DNA of 64,000 nucleotides, from the NCBI GenBank assembly GCA_026388255.1, contig JAPLKC010000085.1, forward strand, positions 1 through 64,000. The letters are read 5' to 3'. This document shows, piece by piece, positions 25,671 through 34,694 of this stretch. The notes beneath the pieces are model-generated. The model was given only the letters and a program-made list of their open reading frames with translations. It had not been told where the DNA came from and ran no database searches. The stretch's first letter is position 1. The number at the start of each line of letters is the position of its first letter. The translations under genes were made by a program, and so were the position numbers. The DNA is from Pseudomonadota bacterium. Its GTDB lineage: Bacteria > Desulfobacterota > Syntrophorhabdia > Syntrophorhabdales > Syntrophorhabdaceae.

Positions 25671-25797
25671 AAATAAGTAAATGACTATTCTCCGCCAGGA
25701 AGAAATTCTATTAAACCGATTGATCCCTGCTGTCGTACCCGCCCTTTTTTCTTTCATTCTCCTGCTATTTCAGCATGTTGTCAAGGAATATTTTATG
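25671..25797. repeat. Dispersed non-coding repeat, copy II
   Basis: Partner of 161-285 in the same orientation, roughly four fifths identical by eye, with shared AAATAAGTAAAT, AACCGATTGATCCC and ATGTTGTCAAGGA blocks. It sits in the repeat-rich spacer next to the cassette array. Confidence 0.6.
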
Positions 25798-25830
25798 CCA
25801 TAAATGTACTATTACACAAAAGACAGAACA

Positions 25831-26503
25831 ACCTATTCTCTCGCAGAGTTCACAGGGTACGCAGAGAAAGAGGATATACTTGTAAATTTTACCCGCAGGG
25901 TGTGCGGGTTGCCGGAATGAATCATTCTCTCTATTCCGGCAAAAGTTATCTCAACTCCGCGATCTCTGCGTACTCGAACGACCGTAAGGGAGTGGGCGTG
26001 AGGGAAAAGAATCAAAAGCATTGTCTCTCGCAGAGTTCACAGAGTACGCAGAGAAAGACGAGATATGCTTGTGGCCATAATTGCGAGAAAGCTCAATTCT
26101 GTCCACATTCCATGCCCTTGTCAGGGCAGAAATAAACCCGTATTTTCCATTAGGATAAATATCGGTGTCTGGTTATCCTTGGCATTGGGGAATTAATAAT
26201 CAATTAAACCGCCCGAATTACTGCACGGTAGTGAGCGTGAGGGAAAAGAATCAAAGGCATTGTCTCTCGCAGAGTTCACAGAGTACGCAGAGAAAGGCAG
26301 GTATATCTGTGAGCAGCATCGAGGACTACCTGATCCTGCTCACACACTACGCCCCTTCGGGGCAGGGGCATAGATAAACAATAATCACGCACCGACAGGT
26401 GCCGTGAGTTTACCCTGATATGGGCATTCTCTCAAATCAGGGTAAAAAACTATTTTAACTCTGTGATCTCTGCGTACTCGAACGACCGCAAGGGAGTGGG
26501 CGA
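25831..26503. repeat. Irregular CTCTGCG/CGCAGAG repeat family
   Basis: Three direct copies of CTCTCGCAGAGTTCACAG followed by a/ggTACGCAGAGAAAG start near 25833, 26024 and 26263. The last two share a longer preceding block (AAAGAATCAAA, then GCATTGT). Two copies of an opposing block, CTCTGCGTACTCGAACGACC then AAGGGAGTGGGCG, lie near 25965 and 26468. Because CTCTGCGTACTC complements GAGTACGCAGAG, direct and inverted copies could pair over hundreds of bases. Spacing is irregular, so this is not a CRISPR. Confidence 0.75.
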
Positions 26504-26755
26504 GAGGAATAAGAATTAAGGGAATGCTCACTTACTCACAGGCAAAAGGCCGATCTGACGAGATATGAGATGAGACTCAAAAACCTGCCGGAGGAAATTG
26601 CTCTCACAGTGAAAGCAATTGTGGAAATCCGTGAAACAGTTGCACGGATTTAGGAAATCTCCGTAAAAGCAATGCAGACGCTGCTTCGTACGATTCAGCC
26701 AAAAAATAACTGAGTCGATGAATCCGGTTTTCACTGAGAATACAAAAGGGGTTAG

Positions 26756-27664
26756 TTACTCGAAAAGGGCCTTTGCAAAGTCCCTTGCATTAAAAGGAAT
26801 GAGGTCGTCAAACTTTTCGCCAACGCCGACAAATCTTATCGGTATCTTTAACGTATGGGCAATAGGCAGGATAAAACCCCCTTTTGCAGTACCATCAAGC
26901 TTTGTTATTACTATGCCTGTTACATTGAGCGCTTCGTTGAACGCTTTCGCCTGGGCTATAGCATTCTGTCCATTCGTAGCATCAACGACAAGCAATATCT
27001 CGTGAGGCGCTCCATCAATTTCTTTACTGACTATCCTTTTGATCTTTTTCATCTCCTCCATAAGGTTTACCTTTGTATGGAGTCTGCCTGCCGTATCAAG
27101 CATCAATACATCAATGCCCCTTGCTGTTGCTGCTTTTGTAGCATCATAAGCTACTGCGGCAGGATCGGAGCCTTCTTTGTGTTTAACAACCTCAACGCCG
27201 AGTCTTTCTGCCCATACCTCAAGTTGTTCTACTGCTGCCGCCCTGAAAGTATCACAGGCACCGAAGAGGACTTTCTTTCCGGATTCACCATATAACTTTG
27301 CAATCTTTGCTATTGTGGTTGTTTTACCGACACCGTTTACACCAATGGCGAGTATTATAAAAGGCCTGTGGGCATCGATGAAAACAGACGCTTCGACAGG
27401 CTTAAGAAGCGCTTCAGTCTCTTCTATCATACACTGTTTAATATCATCGGATGTTTTTATTTGTCCCCTTTTCCACCGCTCTTTCAGTGCATTTACGAGA
27501 AATACCGTTGTTTCAACGCCTACATCCGAAAGGAGCAGCGCCTCTTCAAATTCATCGAATGAATCTTCATCTATGGGCTTTCCCTTTACAGCCCATTCAA
27601 TCTTTGTGAGTAACTGATCCCTCGTTTTTGTTAAACCGTTCTTTATCTTGTCAAAAAAACCCAT
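26756..27664 (-). CDS. ftsY: Signal recognition particle receptor FtsY
   Basis: A 302-residue SRP GTPase directing ribosome-nascent chain complexes to the membrane. It has an N-terminal four-helix N domain, then the G domain: GVNGVGKTTTIAK (P-loop), DTFRAAAVEQL, DTAGRLHT, TKLDGTAKGG, and a C-terminal GVGEKFDDLIPF. The long acidic A domain of E. coli FtsY is absent, as in many bacteria. It ends beside the repeat-rich spacer. Confidence 0.95.
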   Translation of the reverse strand: MGFFDKIKNGLTKTRDQLLTKIEWAVKGKPIDEDSFDEFEEALLLSDVGVETTVFLVNALKERWKRGQIKTSDDIKQCMIEETEALLKPVEASVFIDAHRPFIILAIGVNGVGKTTTIAKIAKLYGESGKKVLFGACDTFRAAAVEQLEVWAERLGVEVVKHKEGSDPAAVAYDATKAATARGIDVLMLDTAGRLHTKVNLMEEMKKIKRIVSKEIDGAPHEILLVVDATNGQNAIAQAKAFNEALNVTGIVITKLDGTAKGGFILPIAHTLKIPIRFVGVGEKFDDLIPFNARDFAKALFE

Positions 27665-27836
27665 TTTTTATCCCGTGATTTAGATAATGATATTAATATG
27701 AAGCTGTGCCGGAATTTCTATCGTAGAACCCTGTTTTAGTGGTTAAAAATTGATCAATATCGTCTTCATACCATTGCTGGTGGTTTTATGTTACATTTAA
27801 GCCCGAAACATCTAAACTTTATCATGGATTTGTTCC

Positions 27837-28088
27837 TCAAGCTTCCGGCTCGTACGGTTTTCCGCATAGTTTACAAAACCCGTTTTTAATAATGCCGATA
27901 CACGCACCGTCGCTGCATAGTATTCTGTGTTCAAGATCAATGTCCGATTCCTCTACTTCTACGTCTTCTTCTGCTTTTTCGAATTTACTTCCGCAGACAT
28001 AACAGTATGAACCAAGCTTTGAAATCTCTTTATTGCAGTTCTTACATAATATAGTCTCAATCTCGCCCGCACATTTTTCGCATATCAT
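27837..28088 (-). CDS. Small multi-zinc-ribbon protein
   Basis: An 83-residue protein with repeated CxxC pairs (MICEKC, LCKNC, YCYVC, FCKLC) separated by an acidic stretch. This implies two zinc ribbons. No catalytic domain is present; such proteins often mediate protein or nucleic-acid contacts. Its start lies four bases after the stop of the BamE-like lipoprotein gene, so co-transcription is likely. Function unknown. Confidence 0.65.
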   Translation of the reverse strand: MICEKCAGEIETILCKNCNKEISKLGSYCYVCGSKFEKAEEDVEVEESDIDLEHRILCSDGACIGIIKNGFCKLCGKPYEPEA

Positions 28089-28091
28089 ATT

Positions 28092-28451
28092 TCACCTTGC
28101 TTTAACAATTTTTGTCACCTTGCCGTTTTCAAATTCAACATAAATCGTATCTTTGTTGTCCGGCATAATCTTCCACTTTGGTTTGTATGTCCATATGATA
28201 TTATTTTCAAGCGTTTTGCTTACCACATCGGGCTCACCGAGTTTTTTCCTTACTTCATCCTCGCTCATCGAGATCACAGCGTTTTCCATAGTAGGAGTTG
28301 TCTTTTTGGCTGCTTTGGATGAACTGCAAGAAAACAAAACCGGTATGCAAAGCAAAACTATGCATATGCTTAAACAAACAGGGTTTTTGCAGGTTTTCCA
28401 CAATTTTTGTGGAAATGTTGTGAATAAATCATAGAATAGCGTTCTTAACAT
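28092..28451 (-). CDS. BamE/SmpA-like lipoprotein
   Basis: About 119 residues. A hydrophobic segment ends in a lipobox (VLFSC), followed by a Thr/Lys linker and a compact domain with MSEDEVRKKLGEPDVV, WTYKPKW and YVEFENGKVTKIV. This is the pattern of SmpA/OmlA (BamE-like) domains, which stabilise outer-membrane protein assembly. The chosen ATG at 28451 leaves a long N-region before the hydrophobic core; no closer ATG exists, so the start is uncertain. It sits between tsaC and a zinc-ribbon gene. Confidence 0.6.
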   Translation of the reverse strand: MLRTLFYDLFTTFPQKLWKTCKNPVCLSICIVLLCIPVLFSCSSSKAAKKTTPTMENAVISMSEDEVRKKLGEPDVVSKTLENNIIWTYKPKWKIMPDNKDTIYVEFENGKVTKIVKAR

Positions 28452-28593
28452 ACTGATATTAAAGGCAGTTAAACTAATTTGCCTACGAACTGAGCAAATT
28501 AAAAACCTAATATATTCAGCTATTATCCCAAAAAATGTATACTTCAATATGAGCTTTTTCATAAAAATAGGTTATCACGGATTATTAAAATTA

Positions 28594-29568
28594 TCAATGG
28601 GTTATATACCTATATTTTTTTGACGCCTTCTTAAGCCTTTCCATCATAGCTTTCCCGAGACCTGTTTCCGGTATGCTTTCAGCGTAAATAATATTAACAT
28701 CATCCCGATCCAATTCGATAAGGTAAGAAAAAAAATTTGCAGCAGCTTCTCTCATATCTCCTGTGCTTGACAGAACCTTAACATATTTTGAGATTGGTGT
28801 TTCATGCGGTTTCCTGAAGGCGAGAAAAGATGACTGCATATCATGTATCTCGTCAATTGTATGAATAATTTTCAAGGGTTTTATTGGTGCATAGTGATAG
28901 GGCAGTTGCCCTGGCGCTTCACAGGCGTTATTTTTCTCCTTTTCATAAACAGACCCTACTGTTGCGGAAAGTTCTTCGAAACTGATTGCGCCATGTCTGT
29001 GCAGATATGTTTTGCCTTCGTTGAAGGACACTATTGTTGACTCTATTCCGTAGTTGCTGTTTCCTCCATCCAGTATCAGCGGCACCACCTCTCCAAGCAT
29101 CTTTGCAACATGTTGCGCATTGGTGGGGCTTATGTAACCGAAAGGGTTGGCGCTTGGCGCGGCTATGGGATTATTGAAGCTCCTTATAAGTTGTAACGCT
29201 ACCGGATGAGAGGGCATGCGTATGGCCACTGTGGAGAGGCCGGCAGTAACGATATCGGGTATGGTATCCTGTTTTTTAAGTATCAGGGTAAGGGGGCCGG
29301 GCCAGAATCTATCGATCAGCTTTTCGGCTTCAGGGGGTATATAATCCGCAATGGTTGATATCCATTCCCTATCTCCTATGTGGACAATGAGCGGGTCAAA
29401 TTTCGGCCTCTTTTTGATCTCAAATATTTTTGCGACAGCATAAGGGTTCAGGGCGTCAGCGCCAAGGCCATATACGGTCTCTGTGGGAAAGGCAACAACG
29501 TCACCTTTTTTCAATATTGTAACTGCTTTGTCTATCGATGAATGTTCAAAACCGTTCAAAAATTCCAT
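28594..29568 (-). CDS. tsaC: Threonylcarbamoyl-AMP synthase (Sua5/TsaC)
   Basis: A 324-residue two-domain Sua5-type enzyme making threonylcarbamoyl-AMP for the t6A37 modification of tRNA. The YrdC domain covers about residues 10-200: VVAFPTETVYGLGADA, KRPKFDPLIVHI, WPGPLTLIL, TVAIRMPSHP, APSANPFGYISPT and GIESTIVSF. The C-terminal Sua5 domain begins after APGQLPYHYAP. The last residues (GKAMMERLKKASKKY) are typical. The start follows no strong ribosome-binding site. Confidence 0.93.
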   Translation of the reverse strand: MEFLNGFEHSSIDKAVTILKKGDVVAFPTETVYGLGADALNPYAVAKIFEIKKRPKFDPLIVHIGDREWISTIADYIPPEAEKLIDRFWPGPLTLILKKQDTIPDIVTAGLSTVAIRMPSHPVALQLIRSFNNPIAAPSANPFGYISPTNAQHVAKMLGEVVPLILDGGNSNYGIESTIVSFNEGKTYLHRHGAISFEELSATVGSVYEKEKNNACEAPGQLPYHYAPIKPLKIIHTIDEIHDMQSSFLAFRKPHETPISKYVKVLSSTGDMREAAANFFSYLIELDRDDVNIIYAESIPETGLGKAMMERLKKASKKYRYITH

Positions 29569-29579
29569 ACAGGGTAATA

Positions 29580-29780
29580 TTATGTCTTCGGAGGAGGGGC
29601 TTTAGTATCCTTTTCATCTTTTGGGGTGATATCTGTTTCATCCGGCTCGTTGATTGATTTTTTAAAGCTCTTTATACTCTTGCCGATAGCACCCCCGATC
29701 TCCGGCAGTTTACCAGCTCCGAAAATGACCAGGGCTATCACCATTATTACAATGAGTTCCGGCATTCCAAGGCCAAACAT
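29580..29780 (-). CDS. tatA: Twin-arginine translocase subunit TatA/E
   Basis: A 66-residue protein with one N-terminal helix ([31 protein letters not shown]), an amphipathic helix and a charged Pro-rich tail. TatA oligomers form the pore for folded Tat substrates. The ATG at 29780 has AGGAGG upstream; a longer frame to 29873 is rejected. No tatC is in the window. Confidence 0.93.
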   Translation of the reverse strand: MFGLGMPELIVIMVIALVIFGAGKLPEIGGAIGKSIKSFKKSINEPDETDITPKDEKDTKAPPPKT

Positions 29781-30000
29781 ATACTTCCTCCTTGCACATA
29801 TGCTTACGGGCATGTGCATGCCCCAGTAACTTACTTGCGTCACCCGTGAGAATCTATTTAGCTTGCACAGCAAGCAAGAGGGGGTGGCTCCGACGGCTTT
29901 GCCGGTGGAGGGGACGACCCCCTTACGGGGACAGGCGCAAACCCCGGTAATAGAAGTATCACTTTTACAATATATTAGTCAACAACATAACCTGTTGCCC

Positions 30001-30296
30001 CTACCTGACTACAAAACCCACTGAATCGAGGACATAGTTTTGTTTATCGACGATTGATAATTCATACCTGCCGCGTGCAGGCTTCCATAAAAAGAGCGGA
30101 CTGAATACACCGGTCTTTTTGTCGTTCAATACCCACTCATACTGCCGGGTTGACGGTTGGAATCTGAAAGGGACACGTTGAAGCTCGTCCGGGATCTCAG
30201 GATCGATGCTGATAAGCGTTTCATCTGCCGGGTAGACGATGTGCGGCTTCAACTGGGATGCATGTAGGTAAACCTCATTGTGTGAATCAATTATCC
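30001..30296 (-). pseudogene. pbpC: 3' remnant of penicillin-binding protein 1C (BiPBP_C domain)
   Basis: Only the C-terminal domain survives. The translated segment from SQLKPHIVYPADETLISIDP through DELQRVPFRFQPSTRQYEWVLND, PLFLWKPARGRYELSIVD and a final LDSVGFVVR matches the C-terminal domain of PBP1C. The transglycosylase and transpeptidase domains are absent; the fragment directly abuts the end of a decayed ABC substrate-binding-protein gene, with which it is accidentally in frame. Confidence 0.7.
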
Positions 30297-31424
30297 TTAA
30301 AGTTTGTTGGTTTGTACCACTTCTTTTAACGCCTTTTGTCTTCTTTCCATAACATAATCCATAGGCAGCACAAGATCCTCTGCCTTGAAAAAATCTCCAG
30401 TTGCCCAGCATCCGTATCGCCGGAGGGTAACTATTGTTCTTCATGACCTCCCCTACGGCTGCTACCTGTACAATCTGGTGGGTTTCGGGATGCATATATG
30501 AGGTAAATCCATCGGGATCTACGGGAAACTTGATCTTCATCGCTTACATTGCCTTGATCAGCGCCTTGGTGTCATGGGGATTACCCGCTTCTTCGATAGC
30601 TTTCGCCAAAAGGTGGACCGCAGAGTAAAAGTCTTCGAAAACAACTGAAGGATATTCTCCGGTTGAATGTCTTATTTTCTCGACAAAATTACGTTTTGTT
30701 TCAGTGTCGGGCCAGTTGAGGAAATTGGAACCAGAAAAGTACATGCCGAGGGGCACCTCATCTTTTGAATCACTAAAATTTTCATAATGGCCCCCTGCAA
30801 TAAATTTGCAGGCAATGGTGCGTGAAAAAAGCTTTCTTAAATTGCCCTGTCTGATGAACTCTCTGAAGTCGCCGGCATAGAGCCCGATCACAAGGACGTC
30901 AGGATTGTCTCTGAGAATAGAAGAAATAAAGGGACTGTAGTCCCTGGTATTCAATTTTGGCCAGTATGCAGTGACGAACCTGTAATCGACTCGAAAACGT
31001 TTGAGATTGTGTTGAAACTCAATGAGATTTTCCTGTCCATATCGGTTGTCCGGCCCGATATGGACCATTGACCGCCAGGGTTTGGTTTTTTTAATTCCCT
31101 GAGAAAGAGAGTGCCTGCCGCCATAGCTTGAAAGGAGTTTTTGCGGACGTTGAAATAAAAGGGCTGGAAAAATTCAATAGTCAGTGTTGATGAAGAATGG
31201 GCCGATCCGATAAATATCTTCTTGTATTTGTGGGATACTTCGGTAACCTTTATGGCCACTTCCGAACTGAGGACGCCTATAAGAAAATCCGCCTTATCTT
31301 CGGTAATGAGCTTCTCTGCAAGGCGGCCAGCATAAGCCGGCTTCGATTTGTCGTCAGCAAAAACAGCTTCAAATCGGTATCCGGCTGCACCTCCTTTGGC
31401 GTTAATATCATATATAACCCCCTA
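30297..31424 (-). pseudogene. Decayed branched-chain amino-acid-type ABC substrate-binding protein
   Basis: A Peripla_BP_6 (LivJ-like) protein in pieces. The readable 5' end begins at DINAKGGAAGYRFEAVFADDKS with the signal peptide and first lobe start missing. A frameshift falls near 31080 (after GTLFLREL). An in-frame TAA sits at 30544 where homology continues (IKAM, stop, AMKIKFPVDPDGFTSYMHP). Another frameshift near 30390 leads to DLVLPMDYVMERRQKAL and a natural-looking stop at 30297. With 5' truncation, two frameshifts and a nonsense codon the gene is dead. Confidence 0.8.
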
Positions 31425-31871
31425 TAAGGATCATACGTACCCTTCCTTATCATTCTGATTCAATTCCGGCTATTTTGCAACCTAAATAATGTATGAAATA
31501 TCATTATTCTTTGCAGGCTGTTTTGTTGTAAATCGGTTGAGGTTTTTCCTCATGCTTGTAATTGAAAACCATTCACGGTTTTATTGGTGATACTGTTCAA
31601 TTTTTATTGAAAACAGGGAAAACGTGAGGATAGGCCGGTTGATATAAAAAATTTGACAAATATCTGCATTGGTGTTTCATTTGATTATAAAACAAATTCT
31701 TATTGTGTTAAGAAGATATTAAAAGATGCTGTTATAAAAGATGCTGTTATAAAAGATGCTGTTATAAAAGATGCTGTTATAAATGGTATTCAAATTCGGT
31801 TTTAGAACAACAAGAATAAAACGGACATGCGGGATCAGGAAGATTTCCGGGTCTGTAAGAGGAGGCTTTTG
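31425..31871. other. AT-rich spacer upstream of gpmA
   Basis: No gene seen. The stretch contains the 15-base tandem repeat at 31721-31780 and ends with the gpmA ribosome-binding site (GAGGAGG). Confidence 0.6.
31721..31780 (+). repeat. 15-bp tandem repeat, four perfect copies
   Basis: The unit AAAAGATGCTGTTAT is repeated four times without mismatch, about 90-150 bases upstream of the gpmA start. Perfect identity suggests recent expansion or active slippage. Confidence 0.97.
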
Positions 31872-32615
31872 ATGAAAAAACTTGTCCTTGTACGACATGG
31901 AGAAAGTGTCTGGAACATGGAGAACCGTTTCACCGGTTGGACCGATGTGCCGCTCTCAGAAAAAGGTACAGAGGAAGCAATTCAGGCCGGACGTATACTT
32001 AAAAAAGAGGGGTATGTTTTTGATGTGGCATTTACATCAGTGCTGAAGCGGGCGATAAAAACCCTCTGGATCGTACTTGAAGAAATGGATCTTATGTGGA
32101 TTCCCATTTATAATAGCTGGCGGATCAATGAGCGTCATTACGGGGCGCTGCAAGGTCTTAATAAAGCCGAAATGGTCGAACAGCACGGGATGGAGCAGGT
32201 CCTTCTCTGGCGCCGCAGTTACGATATCCGCCCTCCGGCGCTCACACCGGATGATCCGCGCTACAATGGCAAGAATCCCATGTATACCGGTTTAAAACCC
32301 GAGGAGATACCTTTCACAGAATGTTTGAAGGATGCTGTTGAACGTTTTATTCCTTTTTGGGAGGGCACTGTAGCACCGGCTGTCTCAGGGGGCAGACATG
32401 TGGTTATCTGTGCCCACGGGAACAGTCTCCGTGCCCTTGTAAAGTATCTGGATGATGTACCGGATGATGAGATTACTTCCCTCAATATCCCTACAGGAAT
32501 ACCCCTTGTATACGAGCTTACAGATGACCTTACGCCGATCAGGAGCTATTACCTGGGAGACCAGGAGGCGGTAAAACATGCGATGCAATCTGTAGAAGAC
32601 CAATTAAAGAAATAA
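31872..32615 (+). CDS. gpmA: 2,3-bisphosphoglycerate-dependent phosphoglycerate mutase
   Basis: A 247-residue histidine-phosphatase-fold enzyme interconverting 3- and 2-phosphoglycerate. The phosphohistidine motif [10 protein letters not shown] is at the N-terminus; [26 protein letters not shown] with the catalytic Glu, and [12 protein letters not shown] with the second His follow. It complements the gapA-pgk-tpiA operon at 15-18 kb. The ATG at 31872 follows GAGGAGG; upstream in-frame codons are rejected. Confidence 0.95.
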   Translation: MKKLVLVRHGESVWNMENRFTGWTDVPLSEKGTEEAIQAGRILKKEGYVFDVAFTSVLKRAIKTLWIVLEEMDLMWIPIYNSWRINERHYGALQGLNKAEMVEQHGMEQVLLWRRSYDIRPPALTPDDPRYNGKNPMYTGLKPEEIPFTECLKDAVERFIPFWEGTVAPAVSGGRHVVICAHGNSLRALVKYLDDVPDDEITSLNIPTGIPLVYELTDDLTPIRSYYLGDQEAVKHAMQSVEDQLKK

Positions 32616-32776
32616 AAGAGTAAAATAAAGTTGATTTTGCAATTTCCCTGTGCGATATTATTAAGCGAAGTTTCGGAAGCACCTGTTGTTTTGGCCGCAA
32701 ATTGCCTTTGATTTTTTGTAGTCACCCACAACACAGTTCCGTATTCTTCAATATTATTCAAGGAGGGTTTAATCCT

Positions 32777-32977
32777 ATGGTAAAAGGGACTGTTAAGTGG
32801 TTCAACGAGTCAAAAGGTTTTGGTTTTATAACTGGTGAAGATGGAAATGATGTTTTCGTACATTATTCAGCCATCCAGGACAGTGGTTTCAAATCACTTT
32901 CTGAAGGTCAGGAAGTGACATTTGAAGTTGTCAGCGGTCCGAAGGGGCCAGCAGCGGCAAACGTAGTAAAACTCTAA
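32777..32977 (+). CDS. Cold-shock-type nucleic-acid-binding protein
   Basis: A 66-residue CspA-family OB-fold protein. [18 protein letters not shown] contains RNP1 (KGFGFI) and DVFVHYSAI contains RNP2. It binds single-stranded RNA or DNA and melts structure. The ATG follows AAGGAGG. The roughly 160-base leader from gpmA could be a regulated 5' UTR, as in other csp genes, but no specific element is recognised. Confidence 0.94.
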   Translation: MVKGTVKWFNESKGFGFITGEDGNDVFVHYSAIQDSGFKSLSEGQEVTFEVVSGPKGPAAANVVKL

Positions 32978-32985
32978 GCCAGCCA

Positions 32986-33013
32986 AGCAGGCCCGGATTC
33001 CTCCGGGTCTGCT
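32986..33013 (+). terminator. Hairpin after the cold-shock gene
   Basis: AGCAGGCCCGGA (32986-32997) pairs with TCCGGGTCTGCT (33002-33013), with one G-T wobble and a 4-base loop. No long T-tract follows, so termination strength is uncertain. Confidence 0.55.
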
Positions 33014-33077
33014 CAATAATATACCCTGCAAAGTTTGAATAAGGTTTTTGTCTTTGTGTAATATAATACTACCTTGT

Positions 33078-33344
33078 CTACCCCCCTGACAGAAAAACAA
33101 GGACAGACATAGAATCACCATCTTTTGTCCCATAGGCCAGTTCGTTCATGCCTATACCCTGCCCATTCACAAGTATTTCTATATAACCCTTTAGCTTGCC
33201 GTTCTTATCAAACATCTTCTTTTCCATGGCAGGATGAACTTTTAATATTGATTTTATACATTCGCCGACGGTTTTTCCCTCAACATCCATCTGGACTTCA
33301 ACGCCGTCTTTCAGTACGGGGTGGAGCGTTGCCTTAATACTCAT
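33078..33344 (-). CDS. MoaD/ThiS-family sulfur-carrier protein
   Basis: An 88-residue beta-grasp protein ending in SGG, the diglycine tail that is adenylated and converted to thiocarboxylate. The central NGQGIGMNELAYGTKDGD and LVFLSGG fit MoaD/ThiS. Its start overlaps the end of the ThiF/MoeB-like gene by four bases, so the two proteins are surely partners. It could serve molybdopterin/tungstopterin, thiamine or cysteine synthesis; moaE, thiG or cysM neighbours that would decide are absent. Confidence 0.85.
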   Translation of the reverse strand: MSIKATLHPVLKDGVEVQMDVEGKTVGECIKSILKVHPAMEKKMFDKNGKLKGYIEILVNGQGIGMNELAYGTKDGDSMSVLVFLSGG

Positions 33345-34099
33345 CTTTCACCTCCGCTGCACACAGGGCAGTCTTTTTTCTTATTTATATTTATTATCAT
33401 AAATTCCATTGTTTCTCCGTTCACATACAGCATCCTGCCGGCCAGAAGCTCGCCGAGACCTGTAAGGAGCTTTATTGCCTCCATTGTCTGCAAGGATGCA
33501 ATCAGGGCGGGGGTTGCCCCGAATACGGGAAATGGTTTTTTTCCCTCTATGCCCCGTGGATAGAGACATTCAAGACACGGTGTCTTACCGGGTATAATGG
33601 TAGTCAATTGACCTTCCAAACCGCGGATCCCTCCGAAGATGTAGGGGATACCCTTTTTGAAGCAGTATTCGTTGAGAATAAACCTTGTCTCCATGTTATC
33701 CATACAGTCCATGACAAGGTCTACCCCGTTCAGGAGTTGCCCGGCATTTTCGCTTGTTATCCTGACATGCAGAGGTATAATTTCCATTTTTGAATTCATT
33801 TGTTTCAGCTTATTTGCAGCCGAGATGACCTTTTGCTCATTAACGTCTCTCTCCCAGTGAAGGGACTGACGGTTAAGGTTTGAGAATTCCACAACATCAC
33901 AATCAATGATGGTGAGTTTGCCGATGCCGGCATAGGCAAGGTTTGTTGCATTGGGAGAGCCCAGTCCTCCAACGCCTGCAATCAATATATGGGATTTTTT
34001 CAGCTTAATCTGACCTTCTTCACCAAAGTCGGGGTAGATCATTTGCCTGGTGTATCTTGCATGCTCTTCTTCGCTCAATGAAATAGGTTCTGTATTCAT
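33341..34099 (-). CDS. ThiF/MoeB/HesA-family adenylyltransferase
   Basis: A 252-residue E1-like enzyme that adenylates the C-terminal Gly of the adjacent carrier. It has RYTRQMIYPDFGEEGQ, the ATP motif GVGGLGSPNATNLAYAGIG, DVVEFSNLNRQ, MDCMDNMETR, and two CxxC zinc knuckles (CLEC and CPVC). No rhodanese domain follows, as in E. coli MoeB. It is translationally coupled to the carrier gene. Confidence 0.88.
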   Translation of the reverse strand: MNTEPISLSEEEHARYTRQMIYPDFGEEGQIKLKKSHILIAGVGGLGSPNATNLAYAGIGKLTIIDCDVVEFSNLNRQSLHWERDVNEQKVISAANKLKQMNSKMEIIPLHVRITSENAGQLLNGVDLVMDCMDNMETRFILNEYCFKKGIPYIFGGIRGLEGQLTTIIPGKTPCLECLYPRGIEGKKPFPVFGATPALIASLQTMEAIKLLTGLGELLAGRMLYVNGETMEFMIININKKKDCPVCSGGER

Positions 34100-34694
34100 T
34101 TATTTTATTCCAACCTCCTTTTCATATCTGCAAAATCAGATAAAGTAATTCTTTCTCAAATCCTTAGGCCTGATTGATATTGGATAATCTCCGTGTTTTT
34201 TAAATATGAAGGGGAAACACGCGAGTTCCACTGTTCTGTGTTCAGTAAAAATCAATTATTGATTTAATTCACACTTTATTTTTGTCAAAACATTAATGTT
34301 TTTTGAGTCCTTTATTTTGACAATAATTTATACCATAATTAACCTAATCTGCTAAATAATTTTTCAATAAATTGTTTACCAGGATGCTGATTTGACTGTT
34401 TTTCTATAATACAAGAATACTGGTTATTATAGAATAAAGCTCAAAAAAACCCACGATCATATTTGATGAAATAATCTTCTGAAATATTAAATCTGCAAAT
34501 TATATTTAATACTTGCAAAGTATTATTTTCAGATGAACAGATAAAGTAACCGATTTTAAAAAACAAAGCTTTAATGGTTCTGTTTTTTTACTTTGAAACC
34601 TGATTTTGTCCTATTTTTTGATTGCCCAGCGGGTACATACCCCGTAGCTTGCCGCGGGGTAATTCATTTCTCTTTTTTGTAAAACCAAACTAAT
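34100..34694. other. AT-rich gene-free stretch
   Basis: About 600 bases without a supported gene on either strand. The only notable structure is TACCCCG/CGGGGTA near 34636-34660, lying beyond the 3' end of the PEP-CTERM gene; without a clear T-tract in the gene's direction it is a weak terminator candidate. Confidence 0.55.

Larger units (their letters stand above)
25338..26755. other. Gene-free, repeat-rich spacer
   Basis: No supported gene in about 1.4 kb. It contains dispersed-repeat copy II (25671-25797), a family of CTCTCGCAGAGTTCACAG repeats (25831-26503), an inverted repeat CATGTAAAC/GTTTACATG (25550-25558 with 25581-25589), a short palindrome CCTGG/CCAGG near 25458-25472, and an 11-base stem TTTACCCTGAT/ATCAGGGTAAA (26409-26446). 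Short frames here show no domains. Confidence 0.7.

Noticed and set aside
25831-26503. CRISPR array
   Set aside because: Repeats are few, of uneven length and spacing, present in both orientations, and no cas genes are near.
30001-30540. A single intact 179-residue protein
   Set aside because: The first half is the frameshifted end of a substrate-binding protein and the second half is a PBP1C tail; the join is accidental.
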